Below, in pieces: positions 37,677 through 50,800 of a stretch of DNA of 64,000 nt. The stretch lies in the NCBI GenBank assembly GCA_022835595.1, contig BQUP01000002.1, positions 2,900,534 through 2,964,533 on the forward strand, read 5' to 3'. The notes under the pieces were generated by a model. That model did not search any database and had not been told where the DNA came from. It saw nothing but the letters and a program-made list of their open reading frames with translations. Source of the stretch: Cystobasidium ongulense (Eukaryota; Basidiomycota; Cystobasidiomycetes; Cystobasidiales; Cystobasidiaceae). The position numbers were made by a program, and so were the translations under genes. Position 1 is the stretch's first letter, and each line of letters opens with the position of its first letter.

Positions 37677-38690
37677 CTATTTCTTTTCAAATGCTACTGT
37701 CACAATGGTCTGCCCGACACTTCCACCAAACTCAAAGGTCTGTCTTGGTATGTTTTCAAGGTATTCGAAATTAGTTTCAGGTGTAACAAAACGCTTTTTG
37801 AGCTCCTCTTCGGTGAAGTTACACGAAGTTATGAGGAAGATGCCTCCATTGGACTTTGTTAAAGCCGCTATACGTGCAGGATAGATATCGCATGGATGAG
37901 GCGAGCCGTCTTCTGGAGCTGGACACAAGGCTATCGCATCGAAGGTCTACGAGAAACAAATGGTTTTCAGTACCATAACGACTGCAGAGGGATGGGGTGA
38001 TACCTAACCTACGCCTTTATCCAGTACCAGATCGTACTGTTTTGTTCCGTTCTTACTATAATCATTTTGAATGACATCAAACGCCTCCAGTGCGATACCT
38101 GAGAAGTCTTCCTCTTCGTGATTTTCGATGATAGCTTTCGAGAGCTGTATAGAAGCTTCCGAGTAGTCAATGCCTGTTAATTGCGTAGGTGAATAGCCGG
38201 ATTCTGCTAGGAGAAGCAGTAGGTGTGCATTGCCACAACCGACTTAAGGAATACAAAATTAGAGGTCAGCATCTCTCAATTCGGGATGCTTTTTGTAATG
38301 TGAGCTGGCCTTGACTGACCGTCCAGCATAGTAGGGTAGTCCGACCCAGAAGATACTCCATAACGGTCGACAACCCATTCTGCCATTTCTTCGGCTGATT
38401 CGAGACCGAACCTGCGACAGAGGAGAGTGTCAGCTTGAGACCTAATTAGTAGTTGACCTGCCATACGTACCATACTTCGCCCTGGTCGCCTATCTCTTTG
38501 AATGTCTGGACTTCGCGGGCATAAACGCTGTCCCAGCTGCAGGTTGATCGAGAATCGCCGGCGGATCATTCAATCAGAAATGCGACACTCTTCTTTCTCG
38601 ACGATGCACATCAAGCATATAGTGCACTCACTGCTCCTTCGTACCCAATCTCGAACTCGGCAGGGTGTCAATAGCGCCTTCTTCTGCCAT
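37677..38690 (-). CDS. EFM4: protein-lysine N-methyltransferase Efm4 (METTL10)
   Basis: Efm4 is a cytosolic SAM-dependent enzyme that in yeast methylates translation elongation factor 1A. Five exons (38690-38632, 38536-38471, 38411-38320, 38242-38013, 37946-37677) give 238 residues, normal for the family. The N-terminal block SRLGTKEHWDSVYAREV, the GDQGEVWFG element, the SAM-binding motif LDVGCGNAHLL, DYSEASI, the DLVLDKGTFDAIAL post-I region and the late blocks GGIFLITSCNFTEEELKKRF and FGGSVGQTIVTVAF identify it. The start ATG at 38690 gives the usual short N-terminus. Intron 4 uses GTAGGT as donor. Confidence 0.93.
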
Positions 38691-39603
38691 ATTGCCGATG
38701 TCTTGCGAGCTTTCTATTGAAGAAAGAGTATGAACGAGCGATAGACCAATACGAGAGCCAGCGAGCTTCTATATCAAGCAGAGGTCTCGACTATCAGAAG
38801 GCAATGAGTTTGAGGCCGAACTAGATCGGCGGGCACAGGCTGTAGGTGAAGAGGAAAGCTTCGACAAATTCGAGGCGCGGCGCTTGATTCCTAGGATGAT
38901 GCATGATTCCAAAAAGCATGACCCGTAAGTTCGCGCTCGAGCTCGCAGTGTGAACGACATACACGTCTTTCGAAGGGCAGTGTAGGTCAAAGTAGACTGT
39001 GCTGCCAAATGCTACGCCATTTCAGTACTGAAAGTACCTACGACGGTACTTTGGCAGCAGAAGAAGACAGGACGCGATACTCCCGGTCAAGTCTCTGCCA
39101 AACAATGCGAGCGCAGACCTCGTCGACAATTGCGCTGTCCTGCTCACCTGTTCGCTCACTCGCTTCTGTCTGATTCACTCGCTGTTGGGCTGTCACTTTC
39201 CCGCCTTTCAAGCTTCACCAGAGGGCCCCACACGACTTGCTTCTTCTCTCATTCTACACAAGCACAGCAGGTGGAATCCTCAGCAACAGCCTTTCTCCCC
39301 TCCAACTGAATTGGCCAGACTCTTCAGCACGCCCACGAGCTGCACAGCAAAGCGGGAAACCTCCAGCCTTCGACCCTTCGACAAGCCTTTTCATCGCTTG
39401 AAGAGAACGGCCCCTGGTCAGTCTAGACCAGTGATACGCAAGCATACTGTACACTACCTGTATCTCTTCCTTCAAGCTTCGCTGTACAACTCTCATTCGA
39501 TTACAGGTACACCTCGTTCACCAATATCAAGCAGGCTGGGAGACCTCAGGCATCACCAGCGATTGAGCACGAGCAGCAAGGACGAATACCTCAGCTACAC
39601 AGG
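38691..39603. other. region between EFM4 and the coiled-coil gene, with one orphan exon candidate
   Basis: This is the EFM4 promoter plus the leader of the plus-strand gene at 39604. A plus-strand open stretch at 38734-38924 ends at a perfect GTAAGT donor and encodes a protein-like piece (EFEAELDRRAQAVGEEESFDKFEARRL, read here in part as FEAELDRR and FDKFEARRL). An ATG at 38698 in the same frame could join it through a 51-nt intron (38728-38778), but that start is only 8 bp from the EFM4 start on the other strand, and no clear second exon follows. I leave it as a candidate. About 39185-39600 is also open on the plus strand but looks like leader sequence. Confidence 0.3.
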
Positions 39604-42600
39604 ATGCAGGATGCTCCAGGCCTGGACCTTCATCCAGCAAACGCCGGTGCCCAAGGCGGCTACGCTACAGTCGGCGGAAATGATCTGATGGCAACCGTCA
39701 TGACGGACGTGCTTGATGAGCTGCCAGACAACACGACGGTCAACTCTGAGCAGCAGTGCACCTCACCATCTCAAGAACGCTCTCGCCCAACTCATCCTGC
39801 TTCCGACATCTCAGTACTGCGGGGAGTCGTGTCAGCCGTCTTGACCGACGAGAGCCCTGCCTGCCAATCCCGCAACTCGGTATCATCGTCCTCGCATACT
39901 TCCACATCGATGTCTCAGTATGATCTGACAAGACGAGACTCGCGCAAAGGTGAATCTGGCCGGCGTAGAGCGAGCGACATGCAAAGATCATCGATACCAA
40001 GCAAGCATGCCCCCAAGATTCAGCTTCGTCAGTGCCCTTTGCCACCCCAAACGTTTGTCATCGGTACGTTGTCTGACAGCATGCTGATGACCCATGCCAT
40101 GCATTCGGATCTTACAGCACACCACCATCCAGAAGCACCCGGAACTCCATGGCCCGAGTCTCCCCCTCAGGAAGTTGTTAACGATTTTGAAGAAGCTCAA
40201 CGTATACCCCACGGGGACACTAGCCGACCACCCTTGCCGGCGTATGCGGAGGGAGTAGCCGTACTCTCAAATGCCGCTTCTGCTCGACCTGCAAGCATGT
40301 CGACTGCAACAGCTCCCTTGCTCCCTGAACAATCGCCTGCAACCTTGGTGACCTGCGATGTCATCGAAGGTCCTCGAGCCGATAGCCCCGTTTCGGAAGC
40401 ACTACTGAAAGCGTCCAAAGGCAGTAGTGAAGATTCTCATCTGCCGAGTGCTAGCGAGCTGTCACCCGAAGCACTTCGGGAATACATTGCTTCCATGGAA
40501 ATAATCAAGCCTAAATCTCGCCCGAGAAGGAAGCACTTGGACTACAAGCTGCAACAACAAAAACTGAAGCAGCAGCTTGAAGAGATACTTACTCGTCGCG
40601 CCGAACTAATCAAGCTTGAGGAGTCCAATTCAGTGCCAGCTGAAGCGGCCCACGAGACAAGGGACATCAACAAATTCAACGATGTCCAGGACACTTCTTC
40701 TGAGCACGGCGAAGCATACGATGAAACGTCGAATTCTACCCACCATACATTATACGACCGCTCGACTGCCTCTGGCGACTCACAGCGCCATCCATTAAGC
40801 ACAAGCGGCACTTCCACCTTAGCTATTAGTATCGAAGAAGAAATATATCGACTCAATGACCACATAGAAGCGCTCATGGTCTCGATTAATGAACTGGATA
40901 AAATAAAGGACCCTCAGATAGAACTTAGTTTCACAGGTCCTAAGACCAAGAATCTGCAGCGCGCAAGACCAGACGATGACCTTTGGACTGACTTGACTGG
41001 GCGTGCGCCTGGCATTGTGAGCATCAACAGTTGTTATATTGTACCGAGGGCGAGACAGCTGACCATATGGAGCGATCTGTAGCGTCGCTTATCAGGATTT
41101 GGCACGGCATACGACACCGAGAGAACGATTTTGACTCCAACTGTCAGGTGGGAAATAACTCTTCACTGCGTAGTACGCCTAGTGCTGATGTGTTCTCTAT
41201 CAGTGAATGCTCTGAGGTACCAACACTTTCACCAATGTCAAGCCGCTCGAATCTTAGTATTGCTTCGTCACGCTCGGCACATTCGCTTCGCTCAAACCGT
41301 TCTCAAGTTGGACATCGCTCGGTCCACAAAGTCTCCATTATGCAAACGCTGACTGAAGCCGAAGACTCGGACCAAGCTTCTTTTCAGAACGCAAGCTATG
41401 CACCTTGCACAGACGAGGGCTCCCAAGCCGTCACCGCCGGTAGCGTGGCAAACGATCATGGAAGGTGGCATAGAGACCTTGGAACTTGGGCTCGTAGGTC
41501 TTCTCCATCCCCTGTGGAAGGGTCAAGGGACCGACAATTGTCAGTAGAAGAAGCGCCGGCTAGCCCCACATCTTTCTCTGAGGCAAGACGACGGGAAGAA
41601 AGCAGAAGGTTGTCTAAAGAGCGTCATCGAAGGGCGTCTTTAACAATGGGGACGGCCAGTTCAACAGTCTCGCGTCTTGGGCACTCGGATGCTACTTCTC
41701 CTCCTCCACAGACGACCAGCGATAGCGGGAGTAGCGACTCTCAGTCTCATAAGCCATCTCTGCATGCTCCGCATGTCTCACAGAAGAACCCATCTCGCAA
41801 GCCACCCTCTACAAAACGTACACGTCAGGCACACCTTGTCGCTGGTCTGCAAGGCGCCGAGTGGACTGGACACAGGCGCTTGACGGCTGAGCTACAAGTA
41901 GCTACAGATATGCAGCGGAAATCGAGTCCTGAAGGATCATTCAAGAAACTTGAAGAGAGCCTATCAAAGGACCATGCCTGGACGGAATGTCTGTCTCAGG
42001 AGCGCGAGCAGATGTTGTACTCGGCCAATCCTTCGAGAGAGCACTCGTCGCTTGATGCAGCGGCTACACTGCGTTTAGCAGCCGAAACTTTAGTGGCATC
42101 CGTAGCCTCAGCTGCGCATGCCTTTCATGTCGCCTTCGAGTCATGGGAAGCTTCAGAACTTGCTAAACAGGCTCGTTCGACAAAAGGGATAACTGTTTCA
42201 CCCCCAGATCGGCTGGCGTTACAGCCCCACAGCCATATATACGATCTTCCGACTTCGCAGGATCAGCCAGCCTTCACCAATGGATTTCACAATTCTATAC
42301 GGCAGGAAAATCTTGAATCTGTCGACCTACGAGCCATCGAACATCTACAGCAACAACAGACATTATGTCATAAAGTCCCTCTTGCGAAAAGGTCGAAGCG
42401 ACCTCGGTTGACGGAAGCAGAGCTTGAAGAGAAACGCGTAAAAGAAGCGGCACGCCAGATCAAGGAACAGCATAAGGCAGCTCGATGGCATCAGCGGCGT
42501 TTAGCAATTGATGCCAAAAAGATTTTTCAAGCAAAGAAGGATGAGCTGCATACTAGACTCGCCAATACTAGGAACGACGACGCTCGCTCTGAAGTGCAAT

Positions 42601-43520
42601 GGGAGCTAGGAGAGCTTTACGCTGCTTATGCATGGGGCGAGCCTAGCGAGGATGTACAAGGTCGGGACAAGCCTGCTCTAGGCGCAGGTGCACTTACGCA
42701 CGCTCTCCGTCGCATGTATGAAGCGCTATACTCGCCTTCGCGAAGGGAGAAGGGATCCTTACCGGCTGTTGCCTTCGATTCGACGAAATGGGCGCGGTAC
42801 GCCCATCTTCATATGATCATGTGGAGCCAGACGGGAGGTAAGACTCACTTAGAGTGGGCACTACGGGCTTATGGTGAAGCTATCAAGCAAAGTGGAGACC
42901 GGACTGAACAGTCTGGCGATATATGTACCACTGCTGCTCAATCCCTCCAGGGTACGTGATCCCACGCAGGCCTCTGTCGTAAGCCTAACTTCGGGCTGAC
43001 CGTTAGCTTGCAGCACAAGCCGGGAACAGCGCTGAACTGCTTCAGCGTGCCGTCACATTCTGGCAAAGAAGTACAAGATGCGAATGTTCAGATAATGTCC
43101 GTATGGCATGGCGATACATCAATCTGGCCCACTGTTACGACGTCTTGACGAGCCTAAGCATAGCTCGTGGTGACGAGGATTCGGATCCTGCCACTCTGTA
43201 AGTGTCTCAAAAGAAAAGGTGCCGCGGATTGATGACTTATGGCTCCTTTCAGACGGAATCTATGCATCGACGCTATCGAAAAAGCTCACAGTCTAGATCC
43301 GGCTAATGGAGCCAATGCCGAGCGCTTGAGGTACTACAAGAGCCTACAAGACGATGAGCAAGTTAGCTTGGAAGATAGCGGCGAACCTACCGACTACGGC
43401 GAGAATAGCACCCATTCTCCATCGTCCACCCACGAGTCGCCACGGGGCCTCGAGATGGCAATGTCCGAGCACAATCAGCATGGAAATATCGAGATGATAG
43501 AAGACACTTCCAATGCATGA
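39604..43520 (+). CDS. large protein with coiled coils and a C-terminal helical-repeat (TPR/Sel1-like) region, function unknown
   Basis: Four exons (39604-41016, 41148-42951, 43014-43197, 43253-43520) give 1222 residues. The first 850 residues are mostly disordered and Ser/Thr/Pro-rich. Two predicted coiled coils appear near residues 310-345 (KLQQQKLKQQLEEIL) and 415-440 (IEEEIYRLNDHIEAL). A basic coiled coil near 800-870 (EEKRVKEAARQIKEQHKAA) leads into a region with helical pairs resembling TPR or Sel1 repeats (WARYAHLHMIMWSQTGG, LEWALRAYGEAIKQSGD, MAWRYINLAHCYDVL, LCIDAIEKAHSLDP). The intron-1 call (donor GTGAGC at 41017, acceptor before 41148) is the one that joins the two long frames. 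I recognise no named family; a scaffold role in signalling or the cytoskeleton is only a guess. Confidence 0.75.
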
Positions 43521-43625
43521 AAGCAGACTACAATACTGCCTTTTGATGAAAGCATGGAAATATCGAGATGATAGAAGACACTTCCAATGCATGAAAGCAG
43601 ACTACGGTACTGCCTTTTGATGAAA
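43478..43625 (+). repeat. 74-bp direct tandem duplication across the stop codon
   Basis: Two adjacent 74-bp copies (43478-43551 and 43552-43625) differ at only two neighbouring bases (AA in the first, GG in the second, within CTAC..TACTGCC). The first copy contains the last 14 codons and the TGA of the coiled-coil gene; the second lies in its 3' flank. The high identity points to a recent slip or unequal exchange. Confidence 0.93.
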
Positions 43626-44082
43626 GCTTTGAGGCAAGCGAATCAAGGTACAAGCATTCCTATCAGTCCTAGCAGGATTCACCGACAATACGGTTACACA
43701 GTGGAAGGGAGTCTGCGGAGTCTCACAAAGTTACGCTGTCAGCCTTAAACCAGCCTACGGAATATCCTGATATTTTCCAACCAGCTGGTGAACGACCCGG
43801 CCATAGACGCATGGCTCACCCTCCACCAGTTTGATAGAAGCTTAAGCTTGCCCTGCCAGACTTGGTGCACCCATTCATTACCTACTAACAATAGTAGTAC
43901 TTCAAACCAATGTAGCATAGGTCTGGCCTTCAGTTCGAGAATGGTATAGCAATGCTCTTGCCACAACTTGCTTGCTTTCAGCTGCGATTGCCTTGTGTTT
44001 CAATTCAAAATGCATCAAGCTCTGCTTCTGCTTCGCAATACCAGCACAGGCGGACTTGTTGACAGCACTGTCTTCGTAGTCG
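43626..44082. other. intergenic region upstream of TRM8
   Basis: About 460 bp between the tandem duplication and the TRM8 start. Short antisense open frames are present but none is credible. I see no other signal. Confidence 0.4.
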
Positions 44083-45228
<1,146 letters not shown>

Positions 45229-45485
45229 CAAGGCAACTAGTGGTATTTTAATGTTGTACAAGCAAACATCATAAAGACCGAATCTACAGGGTATTGCCCA
45301 TCCAAAACGCATTCTTCAGGTGCTATTTACCCAATCCATGCCTGTGATACCAGGGAACGGATCTGTGAAGGGGTATATTCTGTCTCTGAAAAAGTAACCC
45401 TACTGTCAAAATACATGTATTACAGGATCTTACTCCCCCGATACTCATGGTTCCGGTACCGCATTGCCCTGGTCTGCGGCAGTGC

Positions 45486-47387
45486 CTAAGCTTCCTCCGC
45501 CCCGTCACTTTCACTACCGTCCGCCGAGTTGCGCGCATAGGTATACCAGTTGAAGACGGGTAGGCCAAGTGCATCACGATATTTTTGTATACTGGGAAGG
45601 TAGTAAACGGTCAGGAATGGGTTGTAGAGCTTGGGCTAGTATCTAGACTCACTTTCGCGCTTTATCCTTGAGATCAACGTTCGAGCGTTGACTGTGATAT
45701 AGACAGTATATCGAATCAGTCGACTGAGTAAGAGCTCTGTTGCACTAAATCAAACTTACGCTAGAATATCGCTCAACGAGCCACCGACACCGTGCTGTTC
45801 CTGGATATTTCTCCATCGTTTGTACTGATTCTTGGTGACATCGTTTGCAGTTTGGTCGCCAAGAGTAGCGCCTTCCATGTACATATCGTTCAACGCCAAG
45901 ATAAGTGTGATTTCCTCATCTTCAGACCATGGATTGCCCCTAGCTCTATCAGCTCCTCGTGTGCGGTGTGCAAGAAAGTTTTTATGCTGCTGGATAGTGA
46001 GCTTGCGTATTCTATCACGGATCCATTTCGGCTTGTTTGCTGCAGGGGTGGGCATAAGAGCGGAGGCACCTGGAGGCTGTGTACCTGTAGCTGGTACAGA
46101 CCCGCTCGCAACTGGCGTAGCTGCAGCGGAAGTAGCAGTCGCCTTAGTCGCCTTTGCAGCTTTCTTCGCAGGTGTAGCTACACTGGTTGATGCAGTTGCA
46201 GTTTTGGCAGCAGTGCTTTTACGGGTGGTTGGCTTCTTGGCGGTGGATGCTTTCATTTTCGATGAAGAACTGGCTGTGGTGGCTTCCGAGACCTTGCTAG
46301 CCGCTCCTTTCTGCTTTCTCGCCGATTTTCGTTTGGGTAGATCTTGCACCAGGCTCTTCTGGACTTCCTCCTCCGCCTCCTCGGAGCTACTATCTGAAAT
46401 ACTATCGGGAACCGCTATCTCTTTGACAGGCACTGGTGAAATAGCTCTGGCCTTGCCTTTATCCTTTGCGCTGACTTTAACATTCTTTTGTTGGACCTTC
46501 TTCGGGGGTTCTTCGACTGCTTCATTCGCACGCTTACGCTTTTTGTCGCCCAGATGAGTCGTTGAAGCTGGAGGAGGGGGTGAATCGGATTCGACCGAAG
46601 GTGATCTGAAGAGTGCACTCTCTTGTTCGTCTTGTCCAACTGAATCTGCTTCTTGCGTGGCGAACAACGAATCCCTTATTTCCACTGCAGGTGTGGAACT
46701 CTCGCGTCTGGCTTTCAAAAGACGTCTACGCTTCTTGCTAGAGGTGGCGGGCAAAGGCAAACCACTCGGAGGTGGGGCAGTCGCATCGCCAGAGATAGTA
46801 GTGGCAGATTTCTGAGCGAGTGACTGTTTTTCAGCGATATCAGCCTTACTGGGACGGCCTCTCTTCTTCTTGGGCGGTGATTGTTGCGCTGGAGTCGGGG
46901 TGGCCGTTTCGTCGCGACCTTGACTGCCTTCGGCGGTGGCCTGATGTGCGACAACAGCTCCGAGAGTGGGGGGTATAGGTGCAGTAAAAGCACCTTCAGA
47001 CTGATCTGAAGCCTCGGCCAGCTGGTCCACCTCCTCGTCGTCGCTCAGCTGATCGTTTGTCGAGTTTCCAGATGCGCCGTTCAACAATGGAAGCAAGTCG
47101 GCCATCGTGACCGCCTCTGCCTGGCGTGGCGCTGTGCTGCGCACATAAGAGGTGACTTCTACTTCTTCTTGAATGACTCTAGACCCATTTGCCGCTTGAC
47201 TGCTTCTGCCCTTCTTGCTGCGTCGAGCACGCTTGACGCTGGTTTGGTTCTGCTGACTCGCTTTAGCAGGCGAAGCTTCTTCATCCGAGGACAGCGAGTC
47301 TGTCACAGTCACATTGGCTCGCGTCGCTTCTACAGCCCTGGCTAGGTCGGATGCACTGTATGCAGACGTGCGAGCGCGCTTGGCCAT
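45486..47387 (-). CDS. telobox-type Myb/SANT DNA-binding protein with AT-hook-like motif
   Basis: Three exons (47387-45760, 45691-45653, 45591-45486) give 590 residues. The first 450 residues are disordered, Ala/Ser/Lys-rich, with an AT-hook-like KKKRGRPSK. The C-terminus holds a Myb/SANT fold: GNPWSEDEEITLILALNDMY for helix 1, KRWRNIQEQHG for helix 2, and a third helix with VDLKDKARN, the telobox signature of telomere-repeat binders (plant TRF-like proteins, fungal Teb1/Tay1, vertebrate TRF). The Trp often found in the fourth place from the end of that motif is Ala. The recognition helix is encoded by a 39-nt exon. It ends in a short acidic tail. It probably binds telomeric or promoter TTAGGG-like DNA; that is inference. 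Its neighbour upstream has a similar C-terminus. Confidence 0.8.
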
Positions 47388-47873
47388 GCCGTCGTTGTTT
47401 CTGTTGATACTGTAATATTGGTGCAATTGCAAGCGGCACGTGCAGAATAGTTTGGAATATCATACTTGTTGAAGAAGATACTTCAAGAGTCAAGATATGA
47501 TACAACACGAGAAAAGGCTGGCTACTTATACAAGGTGAAAAGTCTTAATGTGTGATTGCATAGCCCACTATGTAAGGTTCTATCGGGTCATCTGCATAGA
47601 TCGTAGGATTGCTGTGTGTTCCAGCAGATGAGGCGTTAAGAAGGTTTGGCAAACATAAAGATGGCAAACGTAGATTTTGTATTGGTACGCTGTGCCATAC
47701 GTGATTGTATACTTCTTGATATTATCTTGCCTCAAGTGCAGTAGCCAAGACCTCTGCAATACAATCATAACAGCTCGCATAATCAGCTCGCTAGCACGGG
47801 TCATTACGTCTACAAAGTCTCCAGGCTCGTTATACTAGGGCACTGTCATATCTCAACCAGGTATCATCTCCAA
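47388..47873. other. intergenic region between the two telobox-like genes
   Basis: About 490 bp, moderately A/T-rich, should hold the promoter of the short telobox gene and the 3' UTR of the long one. No repeat, no telomere-like TTAGGG array and no credible coding frame were noticed. Confidence 0.4.
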
Positions 47874-50800
47874 TTACGCCTCACTCGCATCCTGAAAATC
47901 TTCGATGTCTTCGTCGTCGTTGGTCGCGACACTCTTCCCTCTAGCGTTCTTCTTTTTGCGCTGCGGCTTGCGGACGATAGTACCGTCAATATCGAGAGCG
48001 CTTTGGAAGAAAGCAAAAGCGGGATTGGAAATTGGCGCGTTCTTGTGCAGGGCTCTAATACTGTTTATAGGGGAAAGATGGTCAGTAAGAGGCTGATGTC
48101 CGCTTGGACATGGACGATGGTTTCAACTTACTTCTCTCCTTTGTCTGATGATTACGGGTGCAATGTACTAAAGTGCGTCAGTTCTGATACACGCAAAGCT
48201 GCTAGCTAAAGCCTCACCTTTTAATTGTGAACTTTTCCTGTTTTTCAAGTTCCGTGTGACAACGCCATTGATACCATGGTCCATCAAGACACTCTTGAAT
48301 CTTCTATTTGCGAGCGGATTGGGCATAAGATCAAGCGCAACGAGGAATGTTTTTCGTTCCGAGGCATCCCATGTAGATACTGCTGACGCGCGATCGTCTA
48401 CATACTTGGGGTACAATAGCGCGATCTCATTATAGCGTCGCTTGATATCGAGGAAGCGTTCACTTTGCTCTAGACCTTCTCTGTAAGCCTTGATGGCTTC
48501 TGCGAACAGTCTTCTCTTTTCAGCCAGCTGTTCCGGATCGTTGTTGAGGGTATCGTCATCTGGTGCATCTGCCGAATTGGCTAGCGGTGCTGGAGACGAC
48601 CGTGCTAGAGAAGCAGCGCTTGCTTTGCCTTTGCCCTTCGTCGCTGCGGGGCCGGGTGCTGGTACCTTAGTCTTCGTCTTCGCGGAGCTAGACGTAGACG
48701 CTGCAGCCCGGCGCGGTGCGCCCCGTCGGCGGGGCAGGTCATGCGCTGCAGCTGAAGTGGATGCCACAGGTGCTGAGTCTTCATCCTCCTCTGCAGGCTC
48801 GCTATCAAGTTCGTCGACATATTCGTCTTGCAGCTCTTGCGCTAGCCTGCGTTCAGGTGTACCCAAATCGTTCAGATCGCTTCGACCATCCCCATCTACT
48901 TCCGAGCCAATATGGTCTTCGCTCGATGCCAACTGTGTCGAGTCATGCTGTGTGACTTTTCTGGGTCTGCCTTTTCGGGCCGGTAGGGTCATTCGAGAAG
49001 TAACTTGTTCAGGGTCAGCTGTAGCGGCTTGCTTCGCGCGTCCTTTCCCCTTCGCTGCTTTCGAAGCTGCTTTTTCTCTGGCGGATTGTCTAGTCGAGGC
49101 GACACCAGTTTCACCTCCTGTACCATCACTGCCCTCTTCTTGCGAGTCTTCTGGCTCGACATATTGGAAGGCTTTACGGCGGGTTCGTGGACCCGTCAAT
49201 TGCGGTGGAGCAGATGAAAGGATGTCACGAGAGGAAGGTGGAAGATCATAATCTGTCGTATCTCCGTTTGGCTCATCTGCATCTTCATGATTAGTTGCGG
49301 CTGGAGGTGGACCTGTCGACTTGCGAGCAGCTCGAGTTTTGCTGACACTGCCTTTAGCGATTGAGCCCTTGGTAGTCGCTGCCGGCGATGACATCGAGAT
49401 CTTCTCAGCGTCGTCTTGTTTCGCAAACCAGCTTATGAAATAACAGACGCAGAGTTAGCGCGATCGCTATGCTGGGATGTGGAAAATAAAGCACCTACTC
49501 TGCTTTTTTCTTCGGAGGTCTGCCTCTACGACGAGGCGCAGCCGGGGTCGTTTCTTCGACAGCGGGAGCAGTCGATTCTGCCAAGGAGACATCGCCTTCC
49601 CCATCTGCTCCCAGGCCCGATTGACCAGTAGCCTCATCCTCTTCCATCCGGATGTCACTCTGTTCTGGAGCGGGTGAATCTCTGGCAAGAGTATCTTGAG
49701 CAGCATTTGGTGTCGGGACTTCAGAGATATCCACTTCCTCCCCAACAATTTGTTCAAACGAATCTATTGCCTCGTCTGCTTGCTGAATAAGCTCATCGTA
49801 TATACTATCATCGAATGATTGAGGATTTGCAAGGCTAGGTGAAGGGGCATCAGATCGACCAGGTACAGCTTGAGTAGCCTGACTTTCTTGCTCTTCTTCC
49901 AGGACGGGTTCCTGTTCTGCATACGTCGTTATGTCAGCGTAGCTGCCTGCGTCTTCATGCATAGGCGCCTCGTGCCCTCCTGCACTCTCCAGCTCGTTGC
50001 CCCAGAACCCGTGCGTTGCCGTTTCTTCCTGCGCTCCTGATGTATCTTCTAATCCTCGCGTCATGCCCTCAGGCTCTTGACTTCCACCCGGTGAATCAAT
50101 TTGACTCTCGCCTTGTGCGGCTGCTTGAGACTCGATTTGAGTCTCAAGGAAGACGCCCAAAGCAGATCGATCCAGTAGATTACTTTGCACAGCTTGAGTT
50201 TCGGGGAATTGCGTTTCAACTGTCACCTCTTCTTCGATGACTTCTTCTTCAATGACCATAGTGTCGTCCTCGTTAACAGACTCCTGCATACTGTTTTCCC
50301 CGCTTCCCCCTTCCGCAACATCTCCCTCTTCCTCCTCACTAGCAGGAACAACCGAAGAGCGTGTAATGAGAACATTCTCGACCTCTTCATCAGAGTCATC
50401 CTCGTTGTAACTCTGCTGCTGACTATTGTCTTGTACTGCTGAAGTACCAACAGCTTGGAAGGCTCTAGCAGAAGTAGTAGCCATAGGAAGGGATCTTCTG
50501 ACTGGACTTGATTTCCGAGCTTGCCTCAACTGATTTTTCAAGCCTTGATAAGGTGAACCTGGCTGTTGTGGTATTTGAGGAGGTGGTGCAGATTGACGAC
50601 GTGCTTGATCCACTTTCAAACGTTTTCGAGCAATATGCTCGTAGTATTTAGATGGCGATGAAGCTATTGTGCTTCCTTGACGTATCACAGGTCTTTTGAG
50701 GTGGGCAAAGACACGCTTAACATGCTTGAGGAAAGAAGCTAGGAATGACTCGTATGGATATTCTGCAAGTAAATCATCAATATCCGTTTGCCCGCTTAGT

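Noticed and set aside
41017-41147. Two genes meeting near 41030-41085, because two long frames overlap there
   Set aside because: A GTGAGC...CAG intron joins them in phase and no promoter-sized gap exists.
45832-46557. 241-codon open frame on the plus strand opposite the short telobox-like gene
   Set aside because: It mirrors the Ala/Ser/Lys-rich coding strand, has no ATG context or family likeness, and the minus-strand gene explains the region.
48490-49251. 253-codon open frame on the plus strand opposite the long telobox-like gene
   Set aside because: It is an antisense shadow of low-complexity acidic and basic coding sequence.
49394-49498. A separate gene starting at the ATG at 49394, with another gene ending at the TAG 49495-49497
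   Set aside because: A 67-nt intron with GTAGGT and AAG ends links the two frames exactly in phase, and the combined protein has a coherent layout, so one gene is more likely.
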